The notes below the pieces were generated by a model. That model was not told where the DNA came from, did no database searches, and saw only the letters and a program-made list of their open reading frames with translations. The translations under genes and the position numbers were made by a program. This document shows positions 1 through 3,086 of a stretch of 5,368 nucleotides of DNA, piece by piece. Source of the stretch: Candidatus Chloroheliales bacterium (lineage in GTDB: Bacteria; Chloroflexota; Chloroflexia; QHBQ01); the NCBI GenBank assembly GCA_003243865.1, contig QHBQ01000364.1:2159-7526 (forward strand). The letters run 5' to 3'. Each line of letters begins with the position of its first letter. Position 1 is the stretch's first letter.

Positions 1-90
1 GCTGCCACCCGTATCGCAGGCCGATATCAGCATCGAAACGCTGAACAGCAGGGCGAACACGGCCAGGTAACCAAACTTCCGTTGTTTCAT
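1..90 (-). CDS. Putative lipoprotein, N-terminal signal peptide only (runs off left edge)
   Basis: Thirty codons are visible. They encode a classical lipoprotein signal peptide: a basic start (MKQRKFGY), a hydrophobic core (LAVFALLFSVSML, about residues 9-21), then the lipobox I-S-A-C with the invariant Cys at residue 25, followed by D-T-G-G-S. By the known rule for this motif, Lgt would attach diacylglycerol to that Cys and LspA would cleave before it, leaving a protein anchored to the outer face of the cytoplasmic membrane. The start is set by an AGGAGG at 103-108, 12 nt upstream, and by a promoter at 274-301 on the same strand. The mature domain lies outside the window, so its function (for example solute-binding protein or something else) cannot be given. 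It lies downstream of hisS in the same direction but has its own promoter. Confidence 0.85.
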   Translation of the reverse strand, partial: MKQRKFGYLAVFALLFSVSMLISACDTGGS

Positions 91-102
91 AACTTTCCCT
101 TT

Positions 103-108
103 CCTCCT
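103..108 (-). promoter_or_regulatory. Ribosome binding site of the lipoprotein gene
   Basis: The minus strand reads AGGAGG, 12 nt before the ATG at 90. The spacing is a little long, but this is a full consensus match and it supports that start codon. Confidence 0.7.
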
Positions 109-114
109 GAGTGT

Positions 115-148
115 ATTGTTAGGTGTAACAATGTGTGCCTTCAGGCAC
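115..148 (-). repeat. Two adjacent hairpins in the lipoprotein leader
   Basis: Two perfect inverted repeats lie side by side. The first is ATTGTTA-GGTG-TAACAAT (115-132, 7-bp arms, 4-nt loop). The second is GTGCCT-TC-AGGCAC (135-148; realistically a 5-bp stem with a TTCA or TGAA loop). Both fall inside the predicted leader, and the first ends 7 nt before the AGGAGG in transcript order. No U-tract follows either stem, so they are not obvious terminators. They could be a protein-binding operator or an RNA structure affecting translation or stability; the sequence does not decide. Confidence 0.5.
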
Positions 149-273
149 TTGCGCAGCCCCGCCAGCCCAGGCAATGAACCGCCCGCCCGCTAGCCACATC
201 CTGACCCGCCCGCGCTGCAACGCATGGCAAAGATTGTGTCTGTCCGTGTGGGGGTGTTTGACTGCTTGGCAGC

Positions 274-301
274 ATTATATCACAGAATAGCAGGGCGTCA
301 A
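274..301 (-). promoter_or_regulatory. Sigma-70-like promoter of the lipoprotein gene
   Basis: On the minus strand the -35 box is TTGACG (296-301, 5 of 6 to consensus) and the -10 box is TATAAT (274-279, 6 of 6), separated by 16 nt. Transcription should begin near 267, which gives a leader of about 177 nt before the ATG at 90. This is the best promoter match in the hisS-to-lipoprotein gap. Confidence 0.75.
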
Positions 302-307
302 GCGGAG

Positions 308-331
308 GGTGCAGTTCGTGAATTTTGCACC
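308..331. repeat. Inverted repeat just upstream of the lipoprotein promoter
   Basis: GGTGCA (308-313) and TGCACC (326-331) form a perfect 6-bp inverted repeat around a 12-nt AT-rich centre. It ends 6 bp upstream of the -35 box. No T-run follows on either strand, so it is a poor candidate for the hisS terminator. Its position fits an activator or repressor site, but the arms are short and chance is possible. Confidence 0.3.
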
Positions 332-414
332 ATACAGGGCGGACAGCGGTTCGCTCCTACAGACATAGGTGTGCCATGCAAAAATTGTGTAAAGCATCCA
401 GCGAGCGGCGCGAT

Positions 415-1782
415 TTAGCCCATTCCCAGCTTAGCCTTAACCGCCGCAACAACCTCGCTGCGCAAGACGCTCTGTTGCACCCGTGGCGTGTTCTTGTCGC
501 CGCTGAGGTTGACCTCGCGGAGAATGACTTCGCCGCTGGCCTGCTCATCCGGCCCTTCGATAATTGCCAGGCCGATACCCTTGCGGGCGGCGTAGTCGAG
601 CTGCTTCTTCAGGCCGGAGCCAGGCTCGTAGGCAACCTCGGTGTTGATGCCTGCCGCACGCAGTTCGCGGGTGATCGCCAGCGCGTCGGCTAGCAAATCG
701 GCGTTGAAGACGGTGACGAACACCGCGCTGGTGGTGCGCGGCAGCGCGCCGCCAATTTTTGCCTCCTCGATTACGTCTATGATGCGCTCCAGCCCGAAGC
801 TCGCTCCCACTGTAGGGATGCTGCGCCCGCTGAAAATACCGACCAGTTCGTCGTAGCGCCCTCCGCCGCCCAGTGAGCCAATCTTGATGTCCTGCGACAC
901 CACCTCGAACACCGCGCCAGTGTAATAATTCAGCCCCCGCGCCAGGGTCAGGTCGAGCTTGTAGTAGCGGTCTGGCACGCCGAAATCGGGCAGCAGCTTG
1001 ACGATCGCATCCAGTTCATCCAGGCCTTCCAGGCCAACCGGAATGTCAGCGAACGGCTGGCGTAGGTTCGCAATCAGTTTCAAGTCGTCAGCCTGGTCGC
1101 GTCGCCCTTCGCTCATCTTCGCCAGGTCGAGGGCGCGGCGGGCGGCCTCGCTGCTCACCCCGCTAGCGGCCATCTCATCTAGCACCCCCGGTTCGCCGAT
1201 TTTCACCAGCTTGTCAATTGCGCGGAAGATGCCGCCTGCCTGTTCGCCCGCGCCAGCGTAGATGCCAATCGCGGTGAGCAGTTTGCGACTGTTCAGCAGC
1301 GTCTGGTAGTTGACGAAGCCGAGATCGCGCAGCCCCTCGTAGTAGAGGCTGACGCACTCGGCGTCGGCAAGGGGGCTGCTGGTGCCAACGATGTCGGCGT
1401 CGCACTGGTAGAACTCGCGGTAGCGGCCCTTCTGCGGGCGGTCGGCCCGCCATACCGGCTGGATCTGATAGCGCTTGAAGGGAAAGGCGAGGGAGTTGAC
1501 GTACTGCCCCACCACGCGGGCGAGCGGCACGGTCAGATCGTAACGCATCCCCACACGGCGATCACCCTGGTCGGTGAAGCGGTAGAGCAGCCGCTCCTCA
1601 TCGCCATACTTGCCCTCTAGCGTTTCGGCATATTCAAGGGTGGGGGTCTCCAGAGGCTCAAAGCCGTGCTGCTCGAAGACGCGCCGCAACGTGCCGATGA
1701 CGTGCTGGCGCAGCACCATCTGCTCCGGTAGGAAATCGCGGAAACCTTTGAGTGTCTGCGCCTTGAGCGGACCTTCAGGCAT
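415..1782 (-). CDS. hisS: Histidine--tRNA ligase (histidyl-tRNA synthetase)
   Basis: This cytoplasmic class II enzyme charges tRNA-His with histidine using ATP. The 455-residue protein has the family landmarks in order: the N-terminal K-G-F-R-D-F-L-P (12-19); motif 1 around L-E-T-P-T-L-E (44-50); motif 2, W-R-A-D-R-P-Q-K-G-R-Y-R-E-F-Y-Q-C-D (111-128), which contacts ATP and the acceptor end; the histidine-specific L-A-R-G-L-N-Y-Y-T-G (280-289), with R282 matching the catalytic Arg of E. coli HisRS; the Gly-rich S-L-G-G-G-G-R-Y-D-E-L-V-G (303-315); and motif 3, G-A-S-F-G-L-E-R-I (326-334). Residues from about 353 form the anticodon-binding domain. The length is slightly above the common 420-430. 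An in-frame ATG at 1866 would add 28 residues, but it lies upstream of the predicted promoter, and GGAGGT at 1789-1794 sits 6 nt before the ATG at 1782, so I chose 1782. A histidine-biosynthetic HisZ is unlikely because the catalytic motifs are intact. Confidence 0.96.
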   Translation of the reverse strand: MPEGPLKAQTLKGFRDFLPEQMVLRQHVIGTLRRVFEQHGFEPLETPTLEYAETLEGKYGDEERLLYRFTDQGDRRVGMRYDLTVPLARVVGQYVNSLAFPFKRYQIQPVWRADRPQKGRYREFYQCDADIVGTSSPLADAECVSLYYEGLRDLGFVNYQTLLNSRKLLTAIGIYAGAGEQAGGIFRAIDKLVKIGEPGVLDEMAASGVSSEAARRALDLAKMSEGRRDQADDLKLIANLRQPFADIPVGLEGLDELDAIVKLLPDFGVPDRYYKLDLTLARGLNYYTGAVFEVVSQDIKIGSLGGGGRYDELVGIFSGRSIPTVGASFGLERIIDVIEEAKIGGALPRTTSAVFVTVFNADLLADALAITRELRAAGINTEVAYEPGSGLKKQLDYAARKGIGLAIIEGPDEQASGEVILREVNLSGDKNTPRVQQSVLRSEVVAAVKAKLGMG

Positions 1783-1788
1783 GGGGAC

Positions 1789-1794
1789 ACCTCC
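1789..1794 (-). promoter_or_regulatory. Ribosome binding site that fixes the hisS start
   Basis: The minus strand reads GGAGGT, 6 nt before the ATG at 1782. It lies inside the reading frame that would begin at the ATG at 1800, which argues against that earlier start. Confidence 0.75.
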
Positions 1795-1820
1795 AATCAT
1801 GTTACGGTGAGATTGTGCCG

Positions 1821-1850
1821 ATTTTAACACAAAGCACGAGGAGGTGACAA
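1821..1850 (-). promoter_or_regulatory. Promoter of hisS
   Basis: On the minus strand, TTGTCA (1845-1850) and TAAAAT (1821-1826) are separated by 18 nt. Transcription would start near 1814, giving a leader of about 32 nt. That is far too short for a T-box, so no tRNA-sensing leader is present here. The IS left end lies 47 bp upstream of the -35 box. Confidence 0.6.
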
Positions 1851-1892
1851 GCATACCCCGGCGCATTGGTGCAGATATGTGTATATTATGCC

Positions 1893-1897
1893 TATTA
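1893..1897. repeat. Target-site duplication, left copy (TATTA)
   Basis: TATTA directly abuts the left inverted repeat and is repeated at 2972-2976. The shared direct repeat can be stretched to CCTATTAG (1891-1898 and 2970-2977), because the IS begins with G and ends with C. The true duplication is therefore 5 to 8 bp, depending on where the element ends. Confidence 0.8.
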
Positions 1898-1911
1898 GGG
1901 CAAAGTGCTAG
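1898..1911 (+). repeat. IS left terminal inverted repeat
   Basis: GGGCAAAGTGCTAG is an exact reverse complement of the 14 bases at 2958-2971. Similarity stops abruptly inside the element. Confidence 0.92.
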
Positions 1912-1923
1912 TTAATGGCACTT
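1903..1923 (-). terminator. Possible weak terminator hairpin at the transposase 3' end
   Basis: AAGTGC (1903-1908) pairs with GCACTT (1918-1923) across a 9-nt loop, 9 bp past the transposase stop. In transcript order the stem is followed by TGCCC rather than a true T-tract, so termination would be weak. It overlaps the terminal inverted repeat and may instead be part of the transposase-binding end. Confidence 0.3.
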
Positions 1924-1932
1924 GTAGTAAGG

Positions 1933-2292
1933 CTAACCTGGGTAAGCAAGCTCCTTGATATGCAAGAAATCAGGATTGCCTAGTAGCCGGTTCAGCTTGA
2001 TGCACAAGGTGTGCGCTGCCAACTTGCTGTACAACCTCGCCACCAAGCCCCTGAAACTGCTGGCATGATTGCGCTCGATGTGGAACTGCTCCGCCAACTG
2101 GCTGTTCACCGTTTCCACTATCTGTCGCGCTCCGTTCAGCCGCTTGGCTGCCGCCTTCGGCAACTGCTGTTTCTGGTTGCGTCGGCTAGGGGTTAGTAGC
2201 GCCACCGCTTGGGCGGCCAGTTCCTGCTGCAGCGGCTTGCTGATGTAGCCTTTGTCGCCGATGACCGTGCGCTGGTACAACTCGCGCATCAT
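1933..2292 (-). CDS. IS982-like transposase, C-terminal part (separate frame)
   Basis: These 119 residues complete the transposase catalytic core. They include V-I-G-D-K-G-Y-I (9-16), whose Asp13 is the expected second catalytic Asp, and R-Q-I-V-E-T-V-N-S-Q-L (56-66), whose Glu60 is the expected catalytic Glu. Next come F-H-I-E-R and a Y-S-K-L-A-A-H-T-L-C stretch typical of the family end. The frame opens with ATG at 2292, overlapping the TGA of the upstream frame as ATGA. It is shifted by -1 from that frame. No separate ribosome binding site of quality precedes it. It could be made by coupled termination-reinitiation or a -1 frameshift, or it could be the dead half of a mutated gene. Alone it lacks the first catalytic Asp. 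Confidence 0.82.
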   Translation of the reverse strand: MMRELYQRTVIGDKGYISKPLQQELAAQAVALLTPSRRNQKQQLPKAAAKRLNGARQIVETVNSQLAEQFHIERNHASSFRGLVARLYSKLAAHTLCIKLNRLLGNPDFLHIKELAYPG

Positions 2293-2834
2293 CCTTGCCC
2301 CACTGCTAGGTCGCTCTCATTGGCAGGCGCGAGGCTAAAGTCGACAATCACGCCACTAAGGGTCATCAGCAGATGCAGCTTGTAGCCGTAGATGGTCTGC
2401 TTCTTGCTCGCGCAGCGACCATAGTTGGCTTCTTGCTCATCCCAATCTCCCGTCGCACCCGGCGCGAGGTGAAAGCCCACTACTGGCAAGGGCAAGCTGT
2501 CAATCACCAACTGCCCATCCTGGGCTAGGTCGAGGTCACGCAGTACCAGTTGGCGCAGCAAGTTGATGGCGAGCGCCAAGTTGCAGCGGCGCCGCTTGTA
2601 GCGAGTACGCTCAGGTACAATGGGAAAGAGGTGGCGATGCTCTTTCCAGTTGGCAAGCAAGACGGTTTCTTCGTCCCAGCCGCGACACTCGCCGACCAGG
2701 GCCATGGTGACGAGTTCACTATCGCTACAATCTGGCTCCGGCCCAGGGCGGCGCACCAGTGGGGCAATCTGGGGCCAGAGGTCGTCAATCAGCACGAACA
2801 TCCGTAGGCAGAAATCATCGAAATCGGCTATCAT
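2289..2834 (-). CDS. IS982-like transposase, N-terminal part (ends at a frame break)
   Basis: These 181 residues carry the N-terminal region and the first catalytic Asp of a DDE transposase. F-D-D-F-C-L-R-M-F-V-L-I-D-D-L opens the protein. S-D-S-E-L-V-T-M-A-L-V-G-E (37-49) follows, then V-I-D-S-L-P-L-P-V (110-118) with Asp112 as the likely catalytic residue, and Y-G-R-C-A-S-K-K-Q-T-I-Y-G-Y-K-L-H (138-154). The frame ends with TGA just after A-N-E-S-D, where relatives as I recall them continue without a break into G-D-K-G-Y. The two parts together give about 300 residues, a normal full length. An upstream in-frame ATG at 2903 precedes the predicted transcription start, whereas the ATG at 2834 has GGAGG 9 nt ahead and matches the usual family N-terminus. 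Confidence 0.85.
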   Translation of the reverse strand: MIADFDDFCLRMFVLIDDLWPQIAPLVRRPGPEPDCSDSELVTMALVGECRGWDEETVLLANWKEHRHLFPIVPERTRYKRRRCNLALAINLLRQLVLRDLDLAQDGQLVIDSLPLPVVGFHLAPGATGDWDEQEANYGRCASKKQTIYGYKLHLLMTLSGVIVDFSLAPANESDLAVGQG

Positions 2835-2843
2835 AGGGGCAGC

Positions 2844-2848
2844 CCTCC
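2844..2848 (-). promoter_or_regulatory. Ribosome binding site of the transposase
   Basis: The minus strand reads GGAGG, 9 nt before the ATG at 2834. This is the basis for choosing that start over the ATGs at 2879 and 2903. Confidence 0.65.
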
Positions 2849-2857
2849 GCTGTGGTA

Positions 2858-2883
2858 AGGTATGGTTTGTAAGACGCATACCT
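2858..2883. repeat. Inverted repeat at the transposase transcription start
   Basis: AGGTATG (2858-2864) and CATACCT (2877-2883) form a perfect 7-bp inverted repeat with a 12-nt centre. It begins right beside the -10 box and covers the likely start of the transcript, so it could form a 5' hairpin or bind a regulator of transposase expression. Confidence 0.4.
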
Positions 2884-2913
2884 ATTATAGCGGGGGACGG
2901 CACCTTTAGCTAA
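2884..2913 (-). promoter_or_regulatory. Transposase promoter (good -10, weak -35)
   Basis: The minus strand has a perfect TATAAT at 2884-2889. The best -35 candidate is TTAGCT at 2908-2913, 18 nt away and only 3 of 6 to consensus, inside the palindrome TTAGCTAA (2906-2913). A weak -35 is common for transposase genes, whose expression is usually low. The start would be near 2877. Confidence 0.5.
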
Positions 2914-2957
2914 GGCACCGCGCCATTGCCCCACTGCCCTACTATTGATGTTCCGAT

Positions 2958-2971
2958 CTAGCACTTTGCCC
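2958..2971 (-). repeat. IS right terminal inverted repeat
   Basis: CTAGCACTTTGCCC is the exact reverse complement of the left end at 1898-1911. Confidence 0.92.
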
Positions 2972-2976
2972 TATTA
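2972..2976. repeat. Target-site duplication, right copy (TATTA)
   Basis: It directly follows the right inverted repeat and matches 1893-1897. It lies 13 bp before the -35 box of the downstream gene. Confidence 0.8.
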
Positions 2977-2989
2977 GAATTAAAAGCCC

Positions 2990-3018
2990 TTGCTAAATCA
3001 GGCCGCTGGCCTTATAAT
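2990..3018 (+). promoter_or_regulatory. Promoter of the DUF3352-type gene, with an inverted repeat in the spacer
   Basis: TTGCTA (2990-2995) and TATAAT (3013-3018) are separated by 17 nt, an excellent sigma-70-like arrangement. Transcription would start near 3025, giving a leader of about 62 nt. AGGCC-GCT-GGCCT (3000-3012) is a 5-bp inverted repeat filling the spacer up to the -10 box, where a repressor could sit. The leader also holds a small hairpin at 3052-3068 (GGTG-TTTT-CACC core) just before the ribosome binding site. The whole promoter lies outside the IS, so it should be native. Confidence 0.75.
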
Positions 3019-3073
3019 AGTGGCAGTAAAACCCGTGGGCAACCTTATCAGTTGGTGTTTTCACCCAAATAAA

Positions 3074-3079
3074 AGGAGG
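3074..3079 (+). promoter_or_regulatory. Ribosome binding site of the DUF3352-type gene
   Basis: AGGAGG lies within an A-rich run, 7 nt before the ATG at 3087. This ideal placement fixes the start of a gene that has no stop codon in the window. Confidence 0.85.
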
Positions 3080-3086
3080 AGAAAAG

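Larger units (their letters stand above)
91..414. other. Intergenic region between hisS and the lipoprotein gene
   Basis: These 324 bases hold no convincing gene. They contain the lipoprotein promoter, its hairpin-bearing leader and an upstream inverted repeat, listed separately. The leader also has a GC-rich stretch at about 153-219 with repeated GCCCGCCCGC-like runs. I found no clear rho-independent terminator after the hisS stop: no GC stem followed by a T-tract is visible on the minus strand. Confidence 0.6.
1898..2971 (-). mobile_element. Complete insertion sequence, IS982-like, about 1074 bp
   Basis: The element is bounded by perfect 14-bp terminal inverted repeats and a short target duplication. 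It holds a single DDE transposase coding region on the minus strand that occupies most of its length. The transposase resembles the IS982 / DDE_Tnp_1 group as I remember it (the I-D-S-L-P-L-P-V, A-S-K-K-Q-T-I-Y-G-Y-K-L-H and G-D-K-G-Y-I blocks). The termini start with GGGC rather than the ACC I associate with classical IS982 elements, so the subgroup is uncertain. Identical repeats and a clean duplication suggest a fairly recent insertion. Whether it can still move depends on the frame break in its transposase. Confidence 0.9.

Noticed and set aside
192..225. Eleven-codon upstream frame (ATG at 225) inside the lipoprotein leader
   Set aside because: There is no Shine-Dalgarno sequence before its ATG and no run of regulatory codons as in leader peptides.
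309..400. Possible rho-independent terminator for hisS
   Set aside because: The inverted repeats found here have short stems and no T-tract on the minus strand, so I do not call a terminator.
224..418. Plus-strand open frame of 64 codons in the hisS-lipoprotein gap
   Set aside because: It has no ribosome binding site, no recognisable motif, and overlaps the minus-strand lipoprotein promoter and leader, so it is most likely chance.
1783..1866. 28-residue N-terminal extension of hisS starting at 1866
   Set aside because: It would start upstream of the predicted promoter, lacks family similarity, and a better start with GGAGGT exists at 1782.
2835..2903. 23-residue N-terminal extension of the transposase starting at 2903
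   Set aside because: Its start precedes the predicted transcription start near 2877, and the family N-terminus and a good ribosome binding site match the ATG at 2834.
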